From NCBI GenBank assembly GCA_963722555.1, contig CAVRNQ010000005.1, positions 310,001-374,000 on the forward strand: a stretch of 64,000 nucleotides of DNA. The letters are read 5' to 3'. A model generated the notes under the pieces. That model ran no database searches and was not told the DNA's origin. It was given only the letters and a program-made list of their open reading frames with translations. This DNA comes from Bog-366 sp963722555. Lineage in GTDB: Bacteria; Acidobacteriota; Terriglobia; UBA7540. Position numbers and translations under genes: made by a program. Shown piece after piece: positions 47,961-56,475 of the stretch (positions are counted from its first letter, which is position 1; each line of letters starts with the position of its first letter).

Positions 47961-47993
47961 GAGCCTCATGCGGGAGATCCGCACGTGGGGATC
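47961..47993 (+). ncRNA. Group II intron domain V (copy 2, 33 nt)
   Basis: It is identical to domain V of copy 1 except that the apical loop is GAGAT instead of GAGATT. Stem and bulge are unchanged, so it may still be catalytic. Confidence 0.8.
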
Positions 47994-48033
47994 TGTGCGG
48001 GGGGTGCCGGGCAACCGGTATCCCTACCGCGAC

Positions 48034-48054
48034 CGACGAGCGTTTTTCTCGTCG
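48034..48054. terminator. Small hairpin in the 3' flank of the introns
   Basis: CGACGAG and CTCGTCG pair around the loop CGTTTTT. The T-run lies in the loop rather than after the stem, so terminator activity is doubtful. It is noted because some group II introns insert next to hairpins. Confidence 0.3.
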
Positions 48055-48261
48055 TGGGCTTTTCCATTTCCCGCCCTGACGAACCCACGGCAAATCCAAA
48101 AAGCGGATTTGCCGTGGCTACCACTGCCAAAGGGAGCCCTTCGTGCCCCGCGGGTGGTTCAGGCGGCGAGCGCAGAGTTGATTTGCAACTCTGCGGCTCT
48201 TCGCCGGTTTCCGAGTATACGAGCCGCGGAGTTCAAGAACAACTCCGCGCTACACACCCGA
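48055..48261. other. Gene-free spacer with hairpins
   Basis: There is no gene. ACGGCAAATCC and GGATTTGCCGT (48087-48115) form a hairpin. GCAGAGTTGATTTGCAACTC (around 48171) is another. Confidence 0.5.
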
Positions 48262-48984
48262 TCAACCAGCGGAAGCCCGCTTAGTCCCAGAAACCTGCGC
48301 TTCCAGTTCGCCCATGTCGAGGACGATAACCCTGCGGCGCTCCAGGCGGAGGATGCCCCGGTCCACGAAGCGCCGCAGATTTCGTGAGACCAAGTCACGC
48401 ACGGTGCCGATCTCCGCGCCGATTTCCTGGTTGGTTTCTTCCAAAGGAAACTCGATTCCCCGCCGGGTGCGAACCCCCAGTTGCAGCGCTCGATCGCGGA
48501 GGAACCGCGCCAAGCGATGGCTGACTTCCTTGAGGGAGAGCTCTTCCACGAGGCTGGTCAGGTACCGAAAGCGCCACGCCAGCGAGCGGATGACGGCAAA
48601 AGCCACTTCCGAATTCCGCTGGCACAGCTCCAGAAATTCCCGCTTGGGAAGGAACAGCAGGGTGGAATCCTCAGCGGCCACGGCGGAGGCGGGAAAGGTC
48701 CCGCCATCGAAGACAGAGAGTTCGCCGACGGTCGAGCCGGCGCGCTCGATCCCCAGGATCTGCTCGCGGCCGTTTTCCGCCATCTTGAAAAGCTTGATGG
48801 CTCCCGACTGGACCACAAAAAGGCCTTCGCAGGGGTCTCCCTCGCTGACCAGGATTTCGTCTCTGAGGAGGCGTCGCGGAACACAATGGCCAGCCAGGGA
48901 TTTCAAATCTTCGGGGGGCAGTACGGCGAAAAACGAGACACGCCGCAGGGTTTCGAGCGGTTCCAGCGCGGAGACCGCCCCCAT
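48262..48984 (-). CDS. Crp/Fnr-family transcription regulator
   Basis: This protein of 240 residues has a cyclic-nucleotide-binding beta barrel (FFAVLPPEDLKSLAGHCVPR, ILVSEGDPCEGLFVVQSGAI, GSTVGELSVFDGGTFPASAV). A dimer helix and a C-terminal winged helix follow (NQEIGAEIGTVRDLVSRNLR). No Fe-S cysteine cluster like that of Fnr is seen, and the ligand is unknown. The start is uncertain: ATG at 48984, or TTG at 49011 with GAGGT just upstream. The ferredoxin gene is divergently encoded, 200 bases away. Confidence 0.85.
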   Translation of the reverse strand: MGAVSALEPLETLRRVSFFAVLPPEDLKSLAGHCVPRRLLRDEILVSEGDPCEGLFVVQSGAIKLFKMAENGREQILGIERAGSTVGELSVFDGGTFPASAVAAEDSTLLFLPKREFLELCQRNSEVAFAVIRSLAWRFRYLTSLVEELSLKEVSHRLARFLRDRALQLGVRTRRGIEFPLEETNQEIGAEIGTVRDLVSRNLRRFVDRGILRLERRRVIVLDMGELEAQVSGTKRASAG

Positions 48985-49182
48985 CCTGAGCCTGACTGGC
49001 ACGGCGTGCAAATCGACCTCTATCCTGAGAATGAGTAGGAGCCCGAAGCAATCAGCTTAGCAAACCCCGGACCCAAAGGCACGACTTAAGTCATCGCACC
49101 ACCCAGGATGGAAAGATACTCTCAAGGTGATGAGGGCCGGCACGGATCGGCGAAACAGGCGGGCCCTCCGGAGGAAGTTCCT

Positions 49183-49443
49183 ATGGCGTATGTGATCGCT
49201 GAACCCTGCATCAACACTAAAGACACCGCCTGCGTGGACGTTTGCCCGGTGGATTGCATCCATCCGCGCAAGGACGAGGCAAACTTTGCCGACCTGGCAC
49301 AGCTCTACATTGACCCGGTGGAGTGCATCGACTGCGGCGCCTGCATCCCGGTCTGCCCCGTCTCTGCCATCTTCCCGTTGGACGACCTGCCGGAGAAGTG
49401 GAAGAGTTTCACCGAGGTCAACGCGCAGTACTACCAGAAGTGA
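49183..49443 (+). CDS. fdxA: Seven-iron-type ferredoxin
   Basis: This 86-residue protein has cysteines 9, 17, 21 and 25 in C-x7-C-x3-C-x3-C and cysteines 48, 51, 54 and 58 in C-x2-C-x2-C-x3-CP. This fits one [3Fe-4S] and one [4Fe-4S] cluster as in FdxA-type ferredoxins. It carries electrons in the cytoplasm. The ATG at 49183 has GGAGGAAG upstream. Confidence 0.88.
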   Translation: MAYVIAEPCINTKDTACVDVCPVDCIHPRKDEANFADLAQLYIDPVECIDCGACIPVCPVSAIFPLDDLPEKWKSFTEVNAQYYQK

Positions 49444-49562
49444 ACAGCAACACCCCTCACCCCCGGCGCTCGGGGCCCCCTGCCGCCGCTGGCGGCCATC
49501 CTCTCCCCTCGGAGAGGGCTGGAATACCGTGCACACGGGCCATTTGCAGCCCTCTCCCAGGG
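49444..49562. other. Repeat DNA after ferredoxin
   Basis: CACCCCTCACCCCCGGCGCT and CCTCTCCCCTCGGAGAGGGC words belong to a dispersed hairpin family also seen near 5960, 21610 and 22360. Confidence 0.5.
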
Positions 49563-49696
49563 AGGCTGTCTCAAAACTCAGTAGTAGTGCGGGTCTGCGA
49601 GCGGCGATTGGTCTTTGTGGCGGCGATGTCCTCATCGCCGGTCGCCGGTGGGGACACCGGCGCTACAGCGGGCGACGCCGAGTTTTGAGACAGCCT
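49563..49696. repeat. MITE with 17-bp perfect terminal inverted repeats
   Basis: Ends AGGCTGTCTCAAAACTC and GAGTTTTGAGACAGCCT enclose 100 bp with inner palindromic words (CGGCGATG...CATCGCCG, CACCGGCG). The element interrupts a CCTCTCCC-type repeat. The ends resemble those of IS5/IS1182-type transposons; no transposase is encoded. The stretch 49697-49933 holds no further gene. Confidence 0.8.
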
Positions 49697-49933
49697 CGAG
49701 GGGAAAGGGTGGACCGTGTAGCGGGCCGGGTGAGGGGTCACGGATCGCCAGCATGAAGTGAAACCTCGCTAGTAATCTCATCTATAACCCCGTACAACTT
49801 GGCCATAATGAGAGCCTACCCACTTTCAGGTTGACCCTGGAATCCAAGCGTAAGTAAGATTTAACATTGTGCTACCTGTTCACGCGGGGATTGGCCCTAG
49901 GCTTGCCGTGGATGGGTCCCGGGAGGAGACGGC

Positions 49934-51748
49934 TTGAGGAAACGATGGTTGATCTGCTGTTTGGGCACGGCCGTTCTCCTCAGTGGCTGTGCAACAACCC
50001 CCAAGCGCACGGCGGTTGTACAAGTTCCAGCTCCGCCCCCACCTTTGGAGACTTTGCCCCTCAAGGCGACGGACCGCATCCTCCCCTCCGAAATGGCTTC
50101 TGCCCCGGACGCGGCGGAGGTTCTCGTGAAGCAGGTGGATGACTCCTACCAAGCCGGGATGAGCGATTACCGCGCTGGGAACCTCGAAAAGGCCAAGGCA
50201 GCGTTCGACCAGGCGCTGTCCACCCTCCTGGAGTCGGACCTGGATATCCAGGGCGACGACCGGCTGAGCTCCGAGTTTAACAAAATCGTCGAGAACGTCT
50301 ATACGGCAGAGGGCGCGTCGCTGGAGCATGGCGACTCACTGAGCCCCCACAATTACGAACCTGCTCCTCTCGACTCGTTTTCGGGTCTGACCTTTCCCGT
50401 TGATCCCAGGGTCACGCAGCAAGCCCAGGAGGAATTGAAGTCGGTACATTCCGACCTGCCCCTGGTCTCCAATGAATTCGTGGATGGCGTCCTGACGTAC
50501 CTCCAGAACCGGGGTCGTAAGTATATCGATACGGTTCTAAGACGCGGCGGGTTGTATCAGCAAATCATCCATGACGAGCTGCAGAGCCAAGGGTTGCCTC
50601 AGGATCTCATCTATATTGCTGCGGGTGAGAGCGCGTTCAATCCTTTTGCCGTTTCCAATAAGGCTTGCGTTGGCATCTGGCAGTTCTACCTGGGCACGGG
50701 AGTGTTGTACGGCTTGAAGAAGGACCGCTGGGTGGATGAGCGCAAGGACCCCGTCAAGTCCTCCGCGGCGGCAGCCCGGCACTTGAAAGACCTTTACCAG
50801 ACTTTTGGCGACTGGTTCCTGGCCATGGCGGCTTACGACAGTGGCCCCCTGACCGTACAGCGCGCCATTGAGAAGACAGGGTACGCGGATTATTGGGTGC
50901 TGCGGAAGCTCCATGCCCTGCCGGCGGAGACCGAGAACTACGTCCCCGTTTTTCTGGCGACCCTGCTCATTGCCAAAGACCCCAAGGCTTACGGGTTTGA
51001 TACACAACCCGAGCCGCCTCTCGCGGTCGATCGAGTCACCGTTGTGACACCCACGGACCTGCGCCTGATCGCCCAACTCATCGACCACCCCGTCGGAGAC
51101 CTGATCAATCTCAACCCCAGTTTGCAGCGCTGGACGACGCCCGGCAACAACCCGGAATTCGCTTTGAATTTGCCGCCGGGGACGAAAGACGTGTTCGAAA
51201 AGAACATTGCGCTTATCCCGCCGGACAAGCGGATTTGGTGGCGGGCGCATAAGGTGGCGGAAGGCGAGACCTTGGCCGGCATCGCCAAGCAATTTCGGCT
51301 GTCGCCCCTGGCCCTGGCGGATGTGAACCAACTGACCCCGGGGGCCTCCCCCGTCGAGGGAGCTCACCTTGTGGTTCCGATGGCGCCGGGCAAGGACTCA
51401 TCCCTGGTGCGGGTGCGGGAAAGAACGGCCCGGCGACTGACGCACTACCGGGTGCGTGCAGGCGACACTTTGGACCTCATCGCCGATCACTTCGACGTAA
51501 CCCCCTACCAGATTCGCCGTTGGAACAACCTGAAGTCTTCGCAATTGGCCCCGGGCACATCCCTGCGCCTTTACGTGCTGGCGGAAGAGAGCAGTTCTGC
51601 CCGGCCATCCCGCGCGAAGGGTAGCGCCAAGACGAGCCACGCTTCTGCCAAGAAGAAGTCCAATGTCGCGAAGCCTGTTCTCGCCAAGAAGCACCCCCCC
51701 GCTTCCGGCAACCCAACTTCTCCCGCGGCGGCGCTGGCAGTCAAGTAG
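49934..51748 (+). CDS. mltD: MltD-like membrane-bound lytic transglycosylase with LysM domains
   Basis: This 604-residue lipoprotein has a lipobox LLSGC (Cys19). The SLT domain has the catalytic Glu232 in AAGESAFNPFAVS, followed by GIWQFYLGTGVLYGLKKDRW and DERKDPVKSSAAAARHL. The C-terminal part has two LysM domains (AEGETLAGIAKQFRLSPLAL and RAGDTLDLIADHFDVTPYQI) and an Ala/Lys/Ser-rich basic tail. It cleaves peptidoglycan strands to 1,6-anhydro products. The start codon is TTG behind GGGAGGAG. Confidence 0.9.
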   Translation: MRKRWLICCLGTAVLLSGCATTPKRTAVVQVPAPPPPLETLPLKATDRILPSEMASAPDAAEVLVKQVDDSYQAGMSDYRAGNLEKAKAAFDQALSTLLESDLDIQGDDRLSSEFNKIVENVYTAEGASLEHGDSLSPHNYEPAPLDSFSGLTFPVDPRVTQQAQEELKSVHSDLPLVSNEFVDGVLTYLQNRGRKYIDTVLRRGGLYQQIIHDELQSQGLPQDLIYIAAGESAFNPFAVSNKACVGIWQFYLGTGVLYGLKKDRWVDERKDPVKSSAAAARHLKDLYQTFGDWFLAMAAYDSGPLTVQRAIEKTGYADYWVLRKLHALPAETENYVPVFLATLLIAKDPKAYGFDTQPEPPLAVDRVTVVTPTDLRLIAQLIDHPVGDLINLNPSLQRWTTPGNNPEFALNLPPGTKDVFEKNIALIPPDKRIWWRAHKVAEGETLAGIAKQFRLSPLALADVNQLTPGASPVEGAHLVVPMAPGKDSSLVRVRERTARRLTHYRVRAGDTLDLIADHFDVTPYQIRRWNNLKSSQLAPGTSLRLYVLAEESSSARPSRAKGSAKTSHASAKKKSNVAKPVLAKKHPPASGNPTSPAAALAVK

Positions 51749-51778
51749 GTCTCCCTCGAGGAACTTTATCAATAGTTC

Positions 51779-51805
51779 TTGACAGGATGATTTTGGTGGT
51801 ATAAA
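51779..51805 (+). promoter_or_regulatory. Promoter of the histone-like gene
   Basis: TTGACA (51779-51784), a 15-base spacer and TATAAA (51800-51805) lie about 97 bases before the start codon. The spacer is shorter than the optimum. Confidence 0.5.
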
Positions 51806-51901
51806 TCTGCCCCGACGACCAGTTCTGTGGCGGGCACGCAAGCCCCCTTGGACTGAAACGAGTTTTCATGTGTGAGCAAAGGACGACGGGAGGAGGGATT
51901 C

Positions 51902-52273
51902 ATGGCGTTAGAAGAGGAGAATGAACCAGGCGACGAGCTGGAGGACTACGGGGAAGAACTCTCCTCCGATTACAAAGAAGAAGCGGAAGAGGGTTCAGGG
52001 GATGAAGGCGAGGAGATCGAGGAGGAAGTCTCCTACGTAGCAGGGGCGCCGGTAACTCCTGCCAAGGGACCGGAAGTTGCCGCCGTGGCAGCACCCAAAC
52101 CGGCGCCCGCAGCCCCTAAGAGCGCCTCGGCCAAAAAGAAACCGGCTAAGAAACCCAAGCCCAAGACAAAGAAGCCGGCCAAGAAAGCGGCCAAGGCCCG
52201 CAAGCCTGCTGTGAAGCCCAAAAAGGCCAAGAAGGCAAAGAAGCCCGCCAAGAAGCAAGGGCGGGGCCGGTAA
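51902..52273 (+). CDS. Histone H1-like protein with acidic N-terminus
   Basis: This 123-residue protein has a low-complexity sequence. Residues 1-45 are strongly acidic (EEENEPGDELEDYGEELSSD), then comes a short hydrophobic linker. The last ~65 residues are Lys/Ala/Pro repeats (KPAKKPKPKTKKPAKKAAKA) ending QGRGR. The basic tail resembles bacterial H1-like (Hc1/AlgP-type) DNA-compacting proteins. The acidic head may regulate or block DNA binding. GGAGGAGGG lies before the ATG. The gene is well supported by its promoter and ribosome site, but the role is inferred from composition only. Confidence 0.65.
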   Translation: MALEEENEPGDELEDYGEELSSDYKEEAEEGSGDEGEEIEEEVSYVAGAPVTPAKGPEVAAVAAPKPAPAAPKSASAKKKPAKKPKPKTKKPAKKAAKARKPAVKPKKAKKAKKPAKKQGRGR

Positions 52274-52395
52274 ACAGAAGAATCGGCACGGGACCTCGGG
52301 CGATGACCCCAGCGTTCGCCCCTGGCGGGGCAGCGAAGGGAGAGCCTTGCCCACGGGTCGGTGCTGTACGCCCGAGGCGCCTTGCGCCTCCGATC

Positions 52396-53295
52396 ATGCC
52401 AACTCCCGAGCCTACAGGATTCCCCGGCGGAGCGATGGTACCGCAGGGCGCTTGGCGGGAGGCGGGCCCCGTCGGCGGCCCGGTGGTGCCCCGGGTTCGC
52501 GCCGTGGAGTTTGTCCGCCGGATGCGCGGCGCCTCCCAGCCCTGCCTGCTGCGCTGCGAAGACGGGGCCAGCTACGTCGTGAAGTTCCAGAACAATCCCC
52601 AGCACGCACGCGTGCTCGCCAACGAGATGTTGGCCTCGCGCTTGGCGCAGTTGGTGCTTCTGCCGGTTGCCGCTCCGGCGTTTGTCGAAGTCACTCGTCA
52701 ATTGATTCGCAACAACCTCGACCTTGCGTTCGAGGTCGGCAACCGCCGCGAACCTGTCGCGCCAGGTTTGCACTTTGGCTCGCGCTTCCCAGGACTCCCC
52801 AGCGAGACACTGGTCGTGGATTTCCTGCCCGATCGTCTCCTGCGGCGCGTCCAGGACCTGCACGACGTTTTCCTGGGAACCTTCGTTTTCGACAAGTGGA
52901 CGTGCAATTGTGACGGCCGCCAAGTGATTTTCCACCGCCCTGCGAACGGCGAGGGCTCCACCTATTCCGCGGCGCTGATTGACCACGGCTTCTGTTTCAA
53001 CGACGGCGACTGGACCTTTCCCGACAGCCCCATTCGCGGCATCTATCCTCGCCGTTTGGTTTATGAGAAGGTCCGCGGGCTGGAATCGTTTGAACCCCTT
53101 CTTTCCCGCATCGAGGACCTCACACCGGGTGAGCTCGAAGCGTGCACACGCGGAATCCCCGCGGAATGGTGCGCGCCGGATCCCTCCCAACTCGTACGGC
53201 TGGTGGAAGCTCTTTACGACCGGCGCCGCAAACTGCGCCAGGCGGTCATCGATACCAAGAACTGTTCGCTCAACCCGTTTCCCAACTGGGAGTGA
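52396..53295 (+). CDS. HipA-like kinase
   Basis: This protein of 299 residues is similar to the HipA-like kinase domain: GASQPCLLRCEDGASYVVKF with the ATP lysine, NEMLASRLAQLVLLPVAAPA, GTFVFDKWTCNCDGRQVIF and ALIDHGFCFNDGDW, the last corresponding to the metal-binding D-x-G of HipA kinases. The N-terminal HipA domain of classic toxins is absent. The gene is followed 79 bases later by a DUF3037 gene, a pairing known from many soil bacteria. The start is uncertain (ATG 52396 or 52435). The substrate is unknown. Confidence 0.75.
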   Translation: MPTPEPTGFPGGAMVPQGAWREAGPVGGPVVPRVRAVEFVRRMRGASQPCLLRCEDGASYVVKFQNNPQHARVLANEMLASRLAQLVLLPVAAPAFVEVTRQLIRNNLDLAFEVGNRREPVAPGLHFGSRFPGLPSETLVVDFLPDRLLRRVQDLHDVFLGTFVFDKWTCNCDGRQVIFHRPANGEGSTYSAALIDHGFCFNDGDWTFPDSPIRGIYPRRLVYEKVRGLESFEPLLSRIEDLTPGELEACTRGIPAEWCAPDPSQLVRLVEALYDRRRKLRQAVIDTKNCSLNPFPNWE

Positions 53296-53374
53296 TGTCA
53301 ACTACGGAGAGTGACAAATTACAGGCAATGCTATTCTCTGTAATGATCAATAGAATGGCTGAGGGTCAGACCCG

Positions 53375-54211
53375 ATGGCAGAGGCAAGCAGCTTGAAAGC
53401 CTGGACGTATTTCCTGGTGCGCTACGTCCCCGACACCGCGCGCGAGGAGTTCCTGAATCTCGGCCTGTTCCTGCATAACGCCGAGGAGCAGTTCCTGGAC
53501 TGCCTTTTTGCCGATGACTTCCGCCGCCTCAAGCGCTTCCACCCGCAAGCCGATCTGCGCTTCTTGCGGGAGTTGCAGACCTACTTCGAGCAGCAAATCC
53601 AGGAGCACGAAAGCAACCTGGAGGGGTACCTCCAAGAGATGCAGGAATCATTCTCCAATCTCATCCAGCTTACGCCGCCCCGCCCTCTGCTCACCGCCGA
53701 GCCGCAGGCGGAAATGCAACGGCTCTTCGAAACCTATGTGGGCAAACGCTTGGCAGCTCTTCCCGCGGCGGACACTCGCATGCGCATCAAGCAGCGGCTT
53801 GTCGAGGCGCTGCGACGGGCGATGGTGTTCAACGAAAAGCGCTTCGAAAAACACATCCCTGCCGAGCAGTGGACTGCGAAGGGTGACCCCTTCCATTTCG
53901 ACTTTGGCTACCGGCCACGCCTCTCCGCAGGAAAACCCAACGGGCACCTCAAGCTGATCCACGCGCTCTCCCTGCGCCGCGATCATGAGCTGGCCCACGT
54001 CCTTGCGAACACCCTCCGCTACGTTCGCCGCAAAGAGCCTGCGGAACTCACCGCCCTCATCGAAGGCTTGCCGGCGCCAGGAGACAAAACTGCGGCTCAT
54101 TCTTATCGCCTGCTCATGGATGCCGAAGCCACCCTGCAGCCTCTCTCCGAGGTCGAGGCCTTCGCTGCCTCAGTCAGCAAAGAACTCCAGTTCCGCGCCT
54201 CCGCGCCGTGA
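53375..54211 (+). CDS. DUF3037 domain protein
   Basis: This 278-residue protein opens with the DUF3037 signature WTYFLVRYVPDTAREEFLNL then GLFLHN. A long helical region and a C-terminal domain with FGYRPRLSAGKPNGHLKLIH follow. DUF3037 genes are regularly found next to HipA-like kinase genes, as here, so the two proteins probably act together. Whether this is a toxin-antitoxin-like or defence function is not known. GAGGG lies upstream of the ATG. Confidence 0.75.
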   Translation: MAEASSLKAWTYFLVRYVPDTAREEFLNLGLFLHNAEEQFLDCLFADDFRRLKRFHPQADLRFLRELQTYFEQQIQEHESNLEGYLQEMQESFSNLIQLTPPRPLLTAEPQAEMQRLFETYVGKRLAALPAADTRMRIKQRLVEALRRAMVFNEKRFEKHIPAEQWTAKGDPFHFDFGYRPRLSAGKPNGHLKLIHALSLRRDHELAHVLANTLRYVRRKEPAELTALIEGLPAPGDKTAAHSYRLLMDAEATLQPLSEVEAFAASVSKELQFRASAP

Positions 54212-54412
54212 TGTGCACCCCCTGGCCAGCACGCGGAAAGCAGGGCGCGTGGTGCAACCCTGCGCCTTTTCCTGTCCACAGGATCTTGACGCAGCGCAGG
54301 CAAGCTTGTTTGCATCGCCTTCCCGGGCCACGGACGGCACAGCACAAGGGAAGAGGCCCAATCCTGCGAGACGGAATTGCGGTGCATTCTCCTCCTCTAG
54401 TGTGCTGGGTGT
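54212..54412. other. Intergenic, nothing recognised
   Basis: There are 200 bases between converging genes. No terminator hairpin or repeat was recognised. Confidence 0.4.
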
Positions 54413-55828
54413 TTAGACCCGTTCGGGAATTGTGAACGGCGCACGGAAGCCGCGGTCGTCACCGCGCAGCAGGCGGTTGGCTTCTTCGTCGCCGATCACT
54501 TGCTCTTTCTCAGGATCAAAATTCAGAATGCGTCCCAGGCGATACGATGCATTGGCGAGGTGAACCAGGGTGGCCGAGAGGTGACCTTCCTCGATTGGCG
54601 CCAGCACGTCTTCCTTTTTGCGCGTCCGGACGCAGTGGATGAAATTGGCCCACCGGTCCCCGTCGCGCGTGGCGTGGGGGCCGGGTTCCTGTTCTTCTCC
54701 CAGCCACGTCCGGTAGGACTCGTAGCCCGTCATCGCCATGTACCCCTTCGAACCATAGAAAAGATTCCCGCACATCGCCTTGGGCTGTTTGGAATGGGCC
54801 TGGCCCGCGGCTTGCGGAAGGGCCGCCGCACCTGCCCCAAACCCGGGCAGACCAATCTCGGCCTCGGTGTTGGTCATCCAATGCCGGACCTCAAATTCCA
54901 GCAGCCGTTTTTCCCCATCCGGCATGAGGAATTCAAAGGCGCAGTTCAAGACGTTGGGGGTTTCCTGATCGTCGTTAAACATGACGTGCCCACCGATGGC
55001 TGAAACCTTATGGGGAAGCTTTACGCCGAGCCCCCACCGGGCCAGATCGACCTCATGGACTCCTTGATTACCCAGGTCACCATTGCCGGTATCCCAAATC
55101 CAATGCCAGTTATAATGAAAACGGTTACGAGTAAAAGATTTCAAGGGAGCGGGACCCGTCCACAAGTCGTAATCGACACCGGCAGGAACCGGCTCGGCCT
55201 GGGCAATGCCGATGGTGTCGCGCCACTTGAGGCAGAGGCCGCGCGCCAGGTAAACCTCGCCAATGACCCCTTCGCGAAGCTTCTTCACTCCTTCCAGATA
55301 GCCTTCCGCAGAGCGCCCTTGCGTCCCGTGCATCGCAATCCGGTCGTACTTGCGGACCGCCTCGACCAACTGGTGACCTTCCCACCAGGCATGCGAGCAG
55401 GGCTTTTCAACATAGATGTCCTTTCCCGCCTGACAGCCCCAAATGCCCATCAGGGAGTGCCAGTGGTTCGGAGTGGCGATGGAGACCGCGTCGATGGATT
55501 TGTCTTCCAGCAGCTTCCGCACGTCGCCGTAGACTTTGGGTTTCGCCAGATGCCGCTTCTCCATATCCGCCAACCGTTGGCTGATCACGTTCTCATCGAC
55601 GTCACAGATAGCGGCAACTTCTGTGTTGGGAACCGCCGACCATCCTTCCACGTGGGTGAATCCCTGCCCGCGTATGCCGATCACTGCCACCCTGACGCGG
55701 TCGTTAGCGCCCCAGACTCGGCGGGGTTGCGTTATGAAGCTGATGCCACCGAGCGCTGCAAGGCCCGCGCTGTTCTTGAGACCTGTCTCTAAGAAGTCCC
55801 GTCGGCTGACTCTTGAATCACTCATCAT
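54413..55828 (-). CDS. Tat-exported Gfo/Idh/MocA-family oxidoreductase
   Basis: This 471-residue protein has the Tat leader SRRDFLETGLKNSAGLAALG and the Rossmann motif VAVIGIRGQGFTHVEGW. The SIATPNHWHSL segment, the catalytic EKP motif in IYVEKPCSHAWWEG and the substrate domain with NQGVHEVDLARWGL follow. It is probably a periplasmic NAD(P)-dependent sugar oxidoreductase. It is similar in plan to the protein at 13689-15239 but keeps the canonical EKP motif. Confidence 0.87.
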   Translation of the reverse strand: MMSDSRVSRRDFLETGLKNSAGLAALGGISFITQPRRVWGANDRVRVAVIGIRGQGFTHVEGWSAVPNTEVAAICDVDENVISQRLADMEKRHLAKPKVYGDVRKLLEDKSIDAVSIATPNHWHSLMGIWGCQAGKDIYVEKPCSHAWWEGHQLVEAVRKYDRIAMHGTQGRSAEGYLEGVKKLREGVIGEVYLARGLCLKWRDTIGIAQAEPVPAGVDYDLWTGPAPLKSFTRNRFHYNWHWIWDTGNGDLGNQGVHEVDLARWGLGVKLPHKVSAIGGHVMFNDDQETPNVLNCAFEFLMPDGEKRLLEFEVRHWMTNTEAEIGLPGFGAGAAALPQAAGQAHSKQPKAMCGNLFYGSKGYMAMTGYESYRTWLGEEQEPGPHATRDGDRWANFIHCVRTRKKEDVLAPIEEGHLSATLVHLANASYRLGRILNFDPEKEQVIGDEEANRLLRGDDRGFRAPFTIPERV

Positions 55829-56065
55829 AGGTCCTCCGTTGTCTGCCTGCTTTCACCCTGCAAACGGTGGGGATTTCCCGAATGGGCCGGCACCGTCCTC
55901 TGGCGACCGCACTATTCTACCTCAGGCACAGCCGGCGTGGACCCCGGGAAAAGCGGCATGAGATCCAGACAAGGAATTGCGTACAGGGGCAAGCCATGTC
56001 TCAGAGCGTCGGGGTTGCGGGGCCCGGGAAAATGATCTCGTATCATCTTCACCTGCGAATCCCGA

Positions 56066-56094
56066 TTGAAAGTTTTGGCTGATCCAACTAGAAT
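56066..56094 (+). promoter_or_regulatory. Promoter of rpmE
   Basis: TTGAAA (56066-56071), a 17-base spacer and TAGAAT (56089-56094) lie 32 bases before the start codon. The preceding stretch 55829-56065 shows no gene. Confidence 0.7.
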
Positions 56095-56126
56095 AGAGCA
56101 TTGCGCTGTTGCCAAAAAGGAGTTCT

Positions 56127-56381
56127 ATGAAGACGGGTATTCACCCCACTTATCATGATGTTACGGTCGTTTGCGCGTGCGGCAGCACCATCAAGACGCG
56201 CTCGACCTATAAGAGCGACATACTGCACCTGGAAATCTGCTCCAAGTGCCATCCATTCTTCACGGGTAAACAGAAGCTCATAGACAGCGGAGGCCGTGTG
56301 GAGAGGTTCCAGCGGAAGTACGCCAGCTTCAAGAAAGACGAAGCTGCGCCAGCCGGAACCAAGGCCACGTCCAGCTCGTAG
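56127..56381 (+). CDS. rpmE: 50S ribosomal protein L31, zinc-binding type
   Basis: This 84-residue L31 has MKTGIHPTYHDVTVVCACGS, THRSTYK-like linker residues and LEICSKCHPFFTGKQKLIDS. Four cysteines (16, 18, 38, 41) mark the zinc-containing (C+) form. A short Ala/Lys/Ser tail extends beyond the usual end. AAGGAG lies before the ATG. Confidence 0.95.
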   Translation: MKTGIHPTYHDVTVVCACGSTIKTRSTYKSDILHLEICSKCHPFFTGKQKLIDSGGRVERFQRKYASFKKDEAAPAGTKATSSS

Positions 56382-56475
56382 CGGCGCGTTGCGCAAACAT
56401 CAGCAAGTTCGGTTTGCCAGCCGTGCAGAAGTCTGAGACCCAGCGCTTTGTGCTCCTCAAGTGAACTGGAGTCCG

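Larger units (their letters stand above)
47380..48033 (+). mobile_element. Group II intron with gutted reverse-transcriptase gene, copy 2
   Basis: This 654-bp unit is head-to-tail with copy 1 and differs at only about half a dozen positions (e.g. GGGCGCCGCGAGG instead of GGGCATCGTGAGG, AAGTAGACC instead of AAGCAGACC). One base is missing from the domain V loop. The 3' flank is a small hairpin (CGACGAG/CTCGTCG). The exact abutment GCGAC|GTGCG means that copy 1 has copy 2 as its 3' exon. Confidence 0.85.

Noticed and set aside
48034..48054. Strong rho-independent terminator after the introns
   Set aside because: The T-run is in the loop and not behind the stem, so it does not fit an intrinsic terminator.
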